This document shows positions 26,373-34,184 of a stretch of DNA of 64,000 nt, piece after piece (position 1 is the stretch's first letter; each line of letters starts with the position of its first letter). The notes beneath the pieces are model-generated. The model was not told where the DNA came from. It searched no databases and saw nothing but the letters and a program-made list of their open reading frames with translations. The translations under genes and the position numbers were made by a program. The DNA is from Candidatus Methylophosphatis roskildensis (GTDB lineage Bacteria > Pseudomonadota > Gammaproteobacteria > Burkholderiales > Rhodocyclaceae): NCBI GenBank assembly GCA_016708905.1, contig JADJEV010000003.1:558001-622000 (forward strand), read 5' to 3'.

Positions 26373-27268
26373 ATGACTCTCACTGAGGCATTGCCCGCCG
26401 GCGGCGTGCCGTACAACCAACGCTTGTCGTCGCGCAGCCGCTCGCCGCCCCAGTCCGAGATGTTGAAGGGCGGGTTGGCGAGGATGAAGTCCGCCTTGAG
26501 GTCGGGGTGGCGGTCGTTGTGGAAGGTGTCGCTCTGCGCGATCTGGCCGCTGTCGATGCCGCGGATGGCGAGGTTCATGCGCGCCAGGCGCCAGGTGGTG
26601 TAGTTCGACTCCGAGCCGCAGCACGGGTCGTACACGCGGCCGCGGTAGGGCTCGAGCATCTCGACCAGCAGCTTGACCACGCAGCGCGGCGTGTAGAACT
26701 CGCCGCCCTTCTTGCCCTCGGCGCTGGCGAACTGCGAGAGGAAGTACTCGTAGACGCGGCCGAGCTCGTCTTTGGCGCGACTCGCCTCGTCGCCCACCCG
26801 GATGTTGCTGATGAGGTCGATCACCTGGCCGAGCCGCTCCTTGTCGAGCGCGCGGCGGGCGTAGTCCTTGGGCAGCACGCCCTTGAGCGCCGGGTTGTCA
26901 CGCTCGATGCCGGCCATCGCGTCGTCCACGAGCCGGCCGATGGTGGGCTGCTTGGCCTGCGCCTTCAGGTGCGCCCAGCGCGCCTCGGGCGGCACCCAGA
27001 AGATGCTCAGGGCGCGGTACTCGTCGGGGTCCTCGGGGTCGGCGCCTTGCGTCTTCTCGGCCAGCAGCGCGGCGTGCTTCTCCTCGAAGGCGTCGGAGAT
27101 GTACTTGAGGAACAGCAGGCCGAGGACCACGTGCTTGTACTCGGCCGCGTCCATGGAGCCGCGCAGCGCGTCGGCCATGGCCCAGAGCTGGGCTTCGTAG
27201 CCGACGGTGGCGGCGGTGTCGGCCGGCGTTCCGGACCTTCGCTTTGTGGTCACGTCGTTGCCTCGCAT
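26369..27268 (-). pseudogene. hsdM: Type I methyltransferase HsdM, truncated and internally deleted
   Basis: N-terminal 299 residues of a type I HsdM. The helical N-terminal domain is present (YKHVVLGLLFLKYISDAFEE), as are GGEFYTPRCVVKLLVEML and the catalytic NPPF (ILANPPFNISDWGG). Two defects are visible. Motif I runs YDPCCGS directly into ESNYTTWRLARMNL, so about 26 residues normally between them are missing in frame. The protein also ends at PPAGNAS plus four residues, where family members continue for some 200 residues. Truncation coincides with the start of the SNF2 gene. Start ATG 27268 has AGGAG 10 bp upstream; a GTG at 27253 is possible. Confidence 0.88.
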
Positions 27269-27394
27269 CCGATGATCACTCCTGCCACCCGGCTTGGGCC
27301 CGGATAGTTTCGCCATTGCGCGTCGGCCTCCTTTCGCACGTACTTCGCCGCGCGACCGGATTCCGCCCCCGGTGGCTGGCGCGGCGGCCCGGCA

Positions 27395-28519
27395 TCAGCG
27401 TTCTCCCTCATCCACATGGCGCGAATCGATCAGCCGCCGCTCGCGCTCGACCTCGCGTTTGAGTTCCTGTTCGGTCGGCAGGACCTTCACATACTTGGCG
27501 GCGAAGATCTGGCGGGTTTCGCTGAGCACCGAGTATTTCGCAATCGCCTCGTTCTTCTTCGAGCACAGGATCAGGCCGATGGTCGGATTGTCACCTTCGG
27601 GTCGCGCATGGACATCGAACATGCGCACGTATGAGTCCATCTGGCCGATGTCCTGGTGAGTCAGCTTGCCGATCTTGAGGTCGATCAGCACGAAGCACTT
27701 GAGCAGGTAGTTGTAGAAGACGAGGTCCACGTAGAAGTCCTCGTCCTCGAAGCGCATGCGCTTCTGCCGGGCGACGAAGGAGAAGCCCTTGCCCAGTTCC
27801 AGCAGGAACGCCTGCAGGTTGCCGATGATCGCCGCCTCGACGGCGGATTCGCGCAGCGCCGGGTAGTCTTTCAGATCGAGAAACTCGAGCACGTAGGGGT
27901 CGCGGATGAACTGCTCCGGTTCTACCGTGGCTAGCTTGGTGGCGGCCTCCTTGCGCACGGACACTTTCTTGCGGCTGGACAGCAGGCGTTCGTAGTAGAG
28001 CACCGAGATCTGCCGCTCGAGCTGACGCGTGGACCAGTGCTGGTCCGCAGCTTCGTGCATGTACCACTCGCGCGACGCCGGATCCTCGACCTGCATCAGC
28101 AGGCGATAGTGGCTCCAGCTCAATTCATCACACACCTTGTGACGAGTCGTGTTCGCCGCAGAAGCGAGACGCACCGCGTCTCGTTTTGGTTTGCTGGATA
28201 CGAGACGCACTGCGTCTCGTATCTCGAACATCCGGTAGAACTGCCGCATCTTGCGCAGGTTGGTGACGTCGAAGCCGCGACCGAACTCCGCCATGAGACG
28301 CCGCGACAGCTCCTCCAGCATCGCTTCGCCATATGCCGCGCGCGCCTTGCCCTTTTGCTCGTGCTCGACGATCAGGCACCCGACCTGCCAGTAGGCCCGC
28401 ACCATCGCGACGTTGACCGTCTGATAGGCCGAAGTGCGCGCCTGCTCCAGCACCGCACGCACCGCGCGGTACAACGTGGCGACACTGGGCGAGACGGCAT
28501 CAGGCTTCTTTGCCGTCAC
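27395..28519 (-). CDS. yhcG: YhcG-family PDDEXK nuclease (DUF1016)
   Basis: A 374-residue protein of the YhcG family, putative PD-(D/E)xK nucleases often found beside type I restriction genes. The N-terminal DUF1016 domain is at about 10-190 (LYRAVRAVLEQARTSAYQTV; YGEAMLEELSRRL; ELSWSHYRLLMQV) and the nuclease core in the C-terminal half (DEDFYVDLVFYNYLL, FVLIDLKIGKL). Between FEIR and ELSW it carries an extra in-frame segment made by two palindromes, each encoding RDAVRL. It starts at a GTG overlapping the stop of the preceding small ORF (GTGA). It is intact apart from the insert, which lies in the helical domain and may be tolerated. Confidence 0.85.
   Translation of the reverse strand: MTAKKPDAVSPSVATLYRAVRAVLEQARTSAYQTVNVAMVRAYWQVGCLIVEHEQKGKARAAYGEAMLEELSRRLMAEFGRGFDVTNLRKMRQFYRMFEIRDAVRLVSSKPKRDAVRLASAANTTRHKVCDELSWSHYRLLMQVEDPASREWYMHEAADQHWSTRQLERQISVLYYERLLSSRKKVSVRKEAATKLATVEPEQFIRDPYVLEFLDLKDYPALRESAVEAAIIGNLQAFLLELGKGFSFVARQKRMRFEDEDFYVDLVFYNYLLKCFVLIDLKIGKLTHQDIGQMDSYVRMFDVHARPEGDNPTIGLILCSKKNEAIAKYSVLSETRQIFAAKYVKVLPTEQELKREVERERRLIDSRHVDEGER
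28165..28221. repeat. Two palindromes inside yhcG
   Basis: CGAGACGCACCGCGTCTCG at 28165-28183 and CGAGACGCACTGCGTCTCG at 28201-28219, the second extended by TA on both sides. Each can form a hairpin with 8-11 bp arms. They are 17 bp apart and differ at one base. In frame, on the minus strand, each encodes Arg-Asp-Ala-Val-Arg-Leu. They look like a small palindromic repeat that duplicated inside a coding region. Confidence 0.75.
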
Positions 28520-28746
28520 GCCTTTGCGCCCTTCAACAAGCCATCGGCCAGCCCGTCGCGGCGGATGGACGCCTCGCTGCAACCGTCTTCCAGCAGCGGC
28601 ACTTGCGCAGCGTCGCGCAGGTCGGCGTCGGGCTGGTATTCGGAGATGGCGGGCTTGCTGCCTGCGGAGGCATCGAACAGGCCGCTCCGCTGCAGGCGGT
28701 CAATTTCCTCTATGGCTTGGGCTTCGCTGGCTCGTCCGGGGGACAT
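28516..28746 (-). CDS. Short ORF coupled to yhcG, possible HsdM C-terminal remnant
   Basis: A 76-residue ORF starting at ATG 28746 with GGAAGAAG just upstream and ending in a GTGA overlap with yhcG. The stretch SEYQPDADLRDAAQVPLLED resembles the region near the C-terminus of type I HsdM proteins (xxYxPDxxLRDTExVPLxE), but the following conserved residues are missing and the C-terminus is unlike the family. It may be a relic of the type I locus or a small protein that merely resembles it. The ribosome-binding site and coupling suggest it is translated. Confidence 0.4.
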   Translation of the reverse strand: MSPGRASEAQAIEEIDRLQRSGLFDASAGSKPAISEYQPDADLRDAAQVPLLEDGCSEASIRRDGLADGLLKGAKA

Positions 28747-28779
28747 TCTTCTTCCATTCGCTCGCCGACCCCGGAGCAC

Positions 28780-29140
28780 TCCCCGATGGCACGTCCGCGG
28801 CTATTCTATCGGAATGGCAGGTGGCGTTCAAAAAGCGCACGGATCCGGGGTAGACGGCGCTGCGGGAGCCGGTACCAGCAGGCGCCGGGCTTTAGCACGG
28901 TTCGCCTGGGATGGCCCGAGCAGTGCCGACTCCTTTGACGTGGCTTACAGCGCGACGATCAGCGCCGGCGTCCGGGCAAAGGACCGTAGGCGTTGTTGTG
29001 GTTGCCGGAGCGCCTCCTGGTGAGTGGAGTACACCGGCCTGGCGAGCTGGCCGACCGAGCGACCCATAGAAGATCTCATTGACCGTCGGCTTTGCTGCTG
29101 GAACCGGCCAGTCGACTTCCAGATGGCATCAGGCGGCAAG
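28780..29140. other. Region without a recognised gene
   Basis: About 360 bp between the small yhcG-coupled ORF and repeat A. Open frames on both strands give only low-complexity, Arg-rich shadow translations. No tRNA, terminator or promoter stood out. Confidence 0.4.
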
Positions 29141-29296
29141 GGGTCGTGCACTGCCGGTGGCCTGAAAAGCCAGGACGACAGCTTTCAGACTGATCCGGGC
29201 ATTGGTGATCGATTTTCGGCGCCTCTTGGCCTGGTTGGCCGCTCCAGTTCTCAAGGGGCCATTGAGTTGTCACGGTCGGCGGACGGCAGCCGACCC
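29141..29296 (-). repeat. Repeat A, right copy (156 bp)
   Basis: Inverted counterpart of 14993-15148. It begins GGGTCGTGCACTGCC and ends GCAGCCGACCC. Unlike on the left, repeat B does not follow directly but lies 2.5 kb further on. Between 29297 and 29536 are related short motifs (AAGCTGCCGCTCA occurs at about 29350 and again near 29500) but no gene. Confidence 0.85.
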
Positions 29297-29536
29297 TGAA
29301 CCGCCTGATGACAAATGCAACGACGCTGGCCGCTTACTGAACAGAAAGCTGCCGCTCAGTGATTTCGGCTCGGTGACTCTCGATCGGTCTGACCGGAGGC
29401 TCACATCGAAAGGCTGCCGCCTCGCCTAAGCCCACCTTCGGATATGCGAACGAACGCTCGCGTCCGACCTCAACCAGTCATCCGACTTTCACTAAAGCTG
29501 CCGCTCAATGCTCAAGTCGTTCCGCAATGCTGGCAA

Positions 29537-29947
29537 TCAAGGAGGATACGCCTCCAGACTGCACCGCATCGCACCTTCAATCGTGCCATCGAGATAGATG
29601 GCACCTGGAAACATGAACTCCTCCGAATCGTATCTGTTTGAGCTGTGCTTGAAGATGGCGAATCCCCAGTTGTTGAATGAGCCCGTGTATTTCAGACGAC
29701 AGATGGCAACGGGTGCGCTGCCGTAGTCTTTCCGGTCGAGATACAAGTACATTCCCTTGAAGCGAGCAACGTAAACGGCGGAACTCCTCAGGTTCGCCTG
29801 GTTGAAGCGCTCGACGATCTGTTGCGCCGAACTCTGCACATCCTTTGGAATGCCAATTGCAGTCACAGTAAGCTCTTTTGCACCATCGTGATAACGGAGA
29901 ATGAATATGGGCCAACCTGATCCTGTTGATGCGCGACTTGAGGCCAA
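29537..29947 (-). CDS. Conserved-looking protein of unknown function
   Basis: The last 121 residues look genuinely coding (FILRYHDGAKELTVTAIGIP, VYVARFKGMYLYLDRKDYGS, NNWGFAIFKHSSNRYDSEEF) and suggest a small beta-rich protein. No family was recognised. The natural start is unclear: the segment begins PIFILRY with only ATA and ATT codons where an ATG would be expected. The nearest in-frame candidates are a TTG at 29947 and an ATG at 30022, both inside the divergent LexA-like gene. Either the start codon has been lost or an unusual start is used. Confidence 0.45.
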   Translation of the reverse strand: MASSRASTGSGWPIFILRYHDGAKELTVTAIGIPKDVQSSAQQIVERFNQANLRSSAVYVARFKGMYLYLDRKDYGSAPVAICRLKYTGSFNNWGFAIFKHSSNRYDSEEFMFPGAIYLDGTIEGAMRCSLEAYPP

Positions 29948-30422
29948 GGAATGCAGGCTTCGCGAGGCGAACGCACTGGCAGCGAATTTGCTACGCCAGA
30001 CGATCGGAAGGTTGCTCGTCACGGTTCAAGATGAACCCATCATGCAGGAGACTCCCTTGGAAGTCCGGGCTGACATCGATTTCGCCATCGAGGACATGCA
30101 CGCAGCCCTGCGGTTCCTCGAGTCCGCCGGGCACGGAGATGGGCTGCTCGCCGCACAGCCGTCCGACGGCCCTACTCGCCAGCAGGGGCAGTTCTTGGCC
30201 TTCATACGCGAATACATGATGCGCAATGAAGCCGGGGTAGCGCCCACACATGCCATTCTCCAACAATTCTTCAATCTCACCGCACCCTCGGTAAACTCGA
30301 TGCTGATTCGGCTTGAGAAGCGAGGATTCATCCGCCGGGTTCCCGGCAAGGCAAGGGCCATAGAACTCACCATCAGTACCGACCGGATTCCGCAACTCGA
30401 CCGGCCGTTCAAGGTTCGCTAG
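29907..30422 (+). CDS. LexA-like winged-helix DNA-binding protein
   Basis: A 171-residue protein with an N-terminal helical region and a C-terminal winged helix resembling the LexA DNA-binding domain: TRQQGQFLAFIREYM, then LTAPSVNSMLIRLEKRGFIR and VPGKARAIELT, which mirror the LexA recognition helix and the xPGKxRAI wing. The LexA Ser/Lys peptidase domain is absent, so it is not an SOS repressor but a LexA- or MarR-like regulator. ATG 29907 is preferred over 29901 because GGAG (29896-29899) is then 7 bp away. It is divergent from, and overlaps, the neighbouring minus-strand ORF. Confidence 0.65.
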   Translation: MGQPDPVDARLEAKECRLREANALAANLLRQTIGRLLVTVQDEPIMQETPLEVRADIDFAIEDMHAALRFLESAGHGDGLLAAQPSDGPTRQQGQFLAFIREYMMRNEAGVAPTHAILQQFFNLTAPSVNSMLIRLEKRGFIRRVPGKARAIELTISTDRIPQLDRPFKVR

Positions 30423-30501
30423 CGAAGACGATCGTTGGCCAGGAGGGCCAATCGGACCGATTGGAAAGCGCTGCTGCGCCGGCTGCCGTCGGGAGCATCG
30501 G

Positions 30502-31002
30502 TTACATCCGCGCAATCGCAGCGGTCGGCAGCCACAGCGTCAGAGGGGCGTCGGGCAGGCGCTCGAACTCATAGCGCTCGTACCAGCCTCGTGCCCGCGC
30601 ATCCTTGGCATCGACCATCACCCCGAGCATGCCGATCGACTCCGATATGTGCAGGCAACGCTGCAGCGCGTCGGCCAGCAGCAGTTCGCCGAGGCACTGC
30701 CCTTGATGCTTCAAGCCCACGGCCAGGCGAGCCAGGCGGGTGACCGGTAGGGGAAAGTTCGGGAAGCGGGTCAGATACTTTTCCGGGAGATTCTCTCGAC
30801 GAATTCCCGACATGGCGAGGCTGTAGAACCCCACAACCGTCGAGCCGCTGATAGCCACGTAGGTCCGGCTGATGTTCGTCTCCGCGTGCTGGCGGGCGAA
30901 GCGCTTCAGGTAGACATCCAGCGCCTCAACGCCGCAGGAGAACGCGCGGCGGTCATGGCGTTTCGCCAGGGGCTCAATGCCGACCGCAGCCGTGCCACTC
31001 AC
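30502..31002 (-). CDS. GNAT-family toxin (TacT-like)
   Basis: A 166-residue GNAT acetyltransferase of the toxin group that acetylates aminoacyl-tRNA and stops translation. It follows the family layout: N-terminal FSCGVEALDVYLKRFARQ, core VTRLARLAVGLKHQ and C-terminal WYERYEFERLPD with the likely catalytic Tyr (141 or 144). The acetyl-CoA loop reads Q-G-Q-Cys103-L-G where the family has Gly at the position of Cys103, which may weaken cofactor binding. It starts at a GTG overlapping the antitoxin stop (GTGA). The DUF1778 antitoxin is directly upstream. Confidence 0.85.
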   Translation of the reverse strand: MSGTAAVGIEPLAKRHDRRAFSCGVEALDVYLKRFARQHAETNISRTYVAISGSTVVGFYSLAMSGIRRENLPEKYLTRFPNFPLPVTRLARLAVGLKHQGQCLGELLLADALQRCLHISESIGMLGVMVDAKDARARGWYERYEFERLPDAPLTLWLPTAAIARM

Positions 31003-31280
31003 CGCTTCTGCCAGTCACGGTGACGCTTCATGGCGGCGGCGAGCTTGGGCCGCGGCCTCTCGGTGTTGTCCAGCGCCTTGGCAAAAGCCCTCCAGTCGCG
31101 AGACGTGAGCGTCACCATCTCCTTTTCTGCAAGGATTTCCTTCGCTCGCTCCTGGGCAGTTCCCAAAAGGAAAGCGCTGACAGTCATCCCGGCCGAAGAG
31201 GCGGCTCGGACAATCAGATCCTTGATCTCCGGCGAGGTGCGAAGGTCGATGCGTTCGTGCGCCTGCGTGTTTGTCGACAT
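30999..31280 (-). CDS. DUF1778 antitoxin (TacA-like)
   Basis: A 93-residue antitoxin with an N-terminal ribbon-helix-helix (ERIDLRTSPEIKDLIVRAAS, then AGMTVSAFLLGTA) and a C-terminal helical tail (SRDWRAFAKALDNTERPRPK) expected to wrap around the GNAT toxin. Start ATG at 31280 (MSTNTQAHERID); the frame is open further upstream, but the RHH domain begins here. It is the first gene of the pair and overlaps the toxin by four bases. Inverted 10-bp motifs upstream are likely operator sites. Confidence 0.87.
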   Translation of the reverse strand: MSTNTQAHERIDLRTSPEIKDLIVRAASSAGMTVSAFLLGTAQERAKEILAEKEMVTLTSRDWRAFAKALDNTERPRPKLAAAMKRHRDWQKR

Positions 31281-31302
31281 GACTATACGTTCCTGTACAG
31301 AA

Positions 31303-31369
31303 ATGTTACGGACAATTGTATCCCGGGGCCGGGAGCGAGACAATCGCATCCGTACACATTCCGTAACAT
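31303..31369. promoter_or_regulatory. Inverted motif pair upstream of the DUF1778-GNAT operon
   Basis: ATGTTACGGA at 31303-31312 and its exact complement TCCGTAACAT at 31360-31369, with partly similar sequence next to each arm. They lie 23-89 bp upstream of the antitoxin start. RHH antitoxins bind paired operator half-sites, so these are plausible autoregulatory sites. The assignment rests on symmetry and location. Confidence 0.5.
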
Positions 31370-31415
31370 CGTCACAACCGATAGGATACGTTTTCCGTCG
31401 TCTTTTGGCGGGCAA

Positions 31416-32088
31416 CCGAAGTTCAGCTTGCAGGGAAGCTGTCGTTCATCGCCGTGCTTGAACGACGGCTCAATGGAAGCGCCGCTGACCAGTCTGGCTG
31501 ATCGAGAGGCATAGCCAAGCAGATCCTAAAAGTCGGCAATGTGGCGCGGTCCGGCCATTCGTGAGCGCAATTTCCGGATGGTTTGAGCGTCTCCTGATGG
31601 CCGGGTACCGACCTCGGCAAACGACACGTCAATGACCGGTACCCCCACAAAGCCGCCCGCCGCGCGCGAAATTTGAGAATGCCAAGCCAATGGCTGCTTG
31701 CGGGTGGGCGGTCTCGCTCAACGTCGGCTTTGGAGAAAAATCGCGACCGACCGGTCATGGCCGGTGGCTGACCGGCGCTGTCCTTCGCTCACTGGCCGGT
31801 CCAACTTCAAACCTGCCGCTCAGGCGCCCACAGGGCCTCGGCGTAACGAACGGCAGCTTCCGTCCCGTCGGTTGTTGCTGCGAACGGCCGCTTTGAAATA
31901 CTCGACCGGCAGGTCTGGGTCGATACCCGACCACAATTCCGTAGTGGTCGGCAATCGGCAATCGTAGCTTCATCGCACAAATCAAACTCATTCTGGCGGG
32001 CCGGCTGTTTTCAATAGCCTCATGCCAATCGCAAAGTGCGCGGGTTTCGTTTCGCGAGCAGACGCCTTGTCGAAGCGGGCGGTCGAGA
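31416..32088. other. Region without a gene, containing repeat B
   Basis: About 670 bp between the DUF1778-GNAT operon and envZ. It holds the right copy of repeat B (31757-31922) and short relatives of its internal motif (GGGAAGCTGTCGTTCATCG near 31435). Open frames on both strands are incidental; no promoter or RNA was identified. Confidence 0.5.
31757..31922 (-). repeat. Repeat B, right copy (166 bp)
   Basis: Inverted counterpart of 15143-15308, same length and nearly identical. It begins ATGGCCGGTGGCTGACC and ends GGCAGGTCTGGGTCG. It is followed by GATACCCGACC, so GGGTCG/CGACCC symmetry recurs at its edge. Confidence 0.83.
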
Positions 32089-33444
32089 TCAGCGGATTCC
32101 GCCTATTTGCCCGATCGGCAGCAGCACCTCGGCGGTCAGGCCGCCGCCGTCGCGCGCGACCAGCTTCAGTTCGCCGCCATGGTTGCGGGCGATCCGGTCG
32201 ACGATCGCCAGACCGAGCCCGGATCCCTTCGCATTGCCACGAGCCGAATCGAGCCGGGTGAACGGCCGTTTCATGCGTTCGACCTGGGCGGGAGGGATTC
32301 CCGGCCCGCGGTCGCTGACCGACAGCACCGCGTGCTCGCCCGTTTGCCGCAGGCCGATCTCGATCGGCCTGGTCTCACCGGCGTGGCGCAGCGCGTTGTC
32401 GACCAGATTGGCGAGCAGGCGCCGCAGCGCAAGCGGGCGACCCGGCACCGGGGGCAGTTCGGCCAGATCGGCCTTCAGGTCGGCGCCGCGCTTGAGGTAG
32501 GGCTCGGCGACTTCGCCGACCAGACGCTTTAGGTCGATGCGGTCAGCCGATTCGCCGCCCTGCGACGGATCGTCCTGGCGGGCGAACTCGAGGAACTGGC
32601 CGATGATCTTGTCCATTTCGTCGATGTCGGCCTCCATTCCCTGACGGGTCGGCGGGTCGGCGCCGGACAATTCGATGCCGAGTCGCAGTCGGGCCAGCGG
32701 CGTGCGCAGATCGTGGGATATACCGGCCAGAATCAGCGCGCGGTCGGCCTGCTGTTGCGCCAGGCTGCGCGACATCCGGTTGAATGCCCTCGCGACGGTG
32801 GCGAGCTCGGTCGGGCCGGATTCGTCCAGCTCGTCCGGAGTCTGCGCGCGGCTGACGGTACGGGCGGCCGAGGTCAGAGCCTTGAGCGGATGGGTGACGC
32901 GGAACACGATCAGATACGAGCCCGCCAACGCCAGTGCCAGCGCTGCCAGACCCCAGCCGACCCACTCGAGCGGAAACTTGCGCTCTATGCGTTCGCGCGG
33001 AAGCGCGATCCAGTATTCGTCTCCATCGATTCGGAAGCTGACCCAGAAGCCCTCGTCGTTATCGACCGCGTTGGCGAAGCGGGTCGCCTCGCCCAGTTGC
33101 GCCCGCACCTTATCCACCAGCAGGTTCAGCACCGGGCGGTCGGTCAATGGCGTCAGGACGTCCTTCGGGTCGGTCGGATAGACGCGAATACCCTCCTGGT
33201 CAGACAACTCGAACAGCAGTTCGCGGCGTGCCGCCGGATCTGCGCTGACCAGCGCCGCTCGCGTCAGATTGACGATGCTGACCACCGTCTGCGCCCCTTG
33301 CTGAGCCCGTGGTTCGCGCTCGTAGAAGGCGTACACCCGAAACCATGCCAGCACCGAGGCGAGCATCAGCGCGGCGATTAGCATGAAGGTACGCCAGAGC
33401 AGCGTACTCGGGACGAAGCGAATCTGCTGGAAGACTCGGCGCAA
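32089..33444 (-). CDS. envZ: EnvZ-type sensor histidine kinase
   Basis: Membrane sensor kinase of the EnvZ/OmpR pair, about 451 residues. Two transmembrane segments (about 16-36, FMLIAALMLASVLAWF, and about 165-185, WGLAALALALAGSYLIVF) enclose a periplasmic domain. HAMP, the H-box with phospho-His (AGISHDLRTPLARL), the N-box (RLLANLVDNALRHAG) and G-boxes (DRGPGIP, GSGLGLAIVDRI) follow. The start is uncertain: a TTG at 33444 lies just downstream of the ompR stop and gives RRVFQQIRFVPST; no strong ribosome-binding site is visible. It is translated after ompR in one operon. It probably responds to osmotic or envelope conditions. Confidence 0.9.
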   Translation of the reverse strand: MRRVFQQIRFVPSTLLWRTFMLIAALMLASVLAWFRVYAFYEREPRAQQGAQTVVSIVNLTRAALVSADPAARRELLFELSDQEGIRVYPTDPKDVLTPLTDRPVLNLLVDKVRAQLGEATRFANAVDNDEGFWVSFRIDGDEYWIALPRERIERKFPLEWVGWGLAALALALAGSYLIVFRVTHPLKALTSAARTVSRAQTPDELDESGPTELATVARAFNRMSRSLAQQQADRALILAGISHDLRTPLARLRLGIELSGADPPTRQGMEADIDEMDKIIGQFLEFARQDDPSQGGESADRIDLKRLVGEVAEPYLKRGADLKADLAELPPVPGRPLALRRLLANLVDNALRHAGETRPIEIGLRQTGEHAVLSVSDRGPGIPPAQVERMKRPFTRLDSARGNAKGSGLGLAIVDRIARNHGGELKLVARDGGGLTAEVLLPIGQIGGIR

Positions 33445-33449
33445 CGCGA

Positions 33450-34184
33450 TCAGTGCTTCGTGCCGTCGGGCACGAAGACGTAGCCGAAGCCCCATACCGT
33501 CTGCAGGTAGCGCGGCTTGGCGGGATCTTCCTCGACCAGCTTGCGCAAGCGGGAGATCTGTACGTCGATCGAGCGATCGAATACCTCGTATTCCCTGCCG
33601 CGTGCCAGTTCCATCAGCTTGTCGCGCGAAAGCGGCTGACGTGGGTGTTGCAGCAGCGCCTTGAGCACCGCGAACTCGCCGGTGGTCAGCGGCTGGTCCT
33701 CGCCGCCCCGGGTCATCGAGCGCGTGGCGAGGTTTACCGTGATCGAGCCGAAGGTCACCGACTCCTCGTCGGTGGCCGGCGCACCCGGCGGGGACGAGGG
33801 ACGACGACGCAGCACCGCGGCGATGCGCGCCACCAGTTCCCGCGGATTGAATGGCTTGGGCAGATAGTCGTCCGCCCCCATCTCGAGACCGACGATGCGG
33901 TCGACCTCGTCGCCCTTCGCGGTCAGCATGATGATCGGCATGTCGGACGCGGTGCCGCTGTTGGCGCTGCGCAAACGGCGGCAAATCGAGAGACCGTCCT
34001 CGCCCGGCAGCATCAGGTCGAGCACCATCAGGTCGAAATGCTCGCGGTTGAGCGCGCGGTCCATCTGCGCGGCGTCGCCGACAGCCTTGACGGCAAACCC
34101 CTGCTCGGACAGATAACGGTTGAGCAGCTCGCGCAAGCGCAAGTCGTCATCGACAATCAGTATGCGTTTCTTGTCATCGGACAT
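33450..34184 (-). CDS. ompR: OmpR-type response regulator
   Basis: A 244-residue response regulator. The receiver domain (about 1-125) has the acidic pair DDD near the N-terminus, the phospho-acceptor Asp in LMVLDLMLPGEDG, and conserved LTAKGDE and LPKPFNPREL. The C-terminal winged helix (about 145-240) contains LTTGEFAVLKALLQH, RSIDVQISRLRKLVEED and VWGFGYVF. It is the first gene of the ompR-envZ operon, with the kinase a few bases downstream. Start ATG at 34184 (MSDDKKRILIVDDD). Confidence 0.95.
   Translation of the reverse strand: MSDDKKRILIVDDDLRLRELLNRYLSEQGFAVKAVGDAAQMDRALNREHFDLMVLDLMLPGEDGLSICRRLRSANSGTASDMPIIMLTAKGDEVDRIVGLEMGADDYLPKPFNPRELVARIAAVLRRRPSSPPGAPATDEESVTFGSITVNLATRSMTRGGEDQPLTTGEFAVLKALLQHPRQPLSRDKLMELARGREYEVFDRSIDVQISRLRKLVEEDPAKPRYLQTVWGFGYVFVPDGTKH

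Noticed and set aside
28037..29023. Plus-strand frame of 328 codons opposite yhcG
   Set aside because: It overlaps the conserved nuclease gene and its start region; its repeats are just the yhcG palindromes in another frame.
29297..29536. Integron attC-like repeats
   Set aside because: AAGCTGCCG motifs recur, but there are no paired R'/R'' core sites, no cassette spacing and no integrase.
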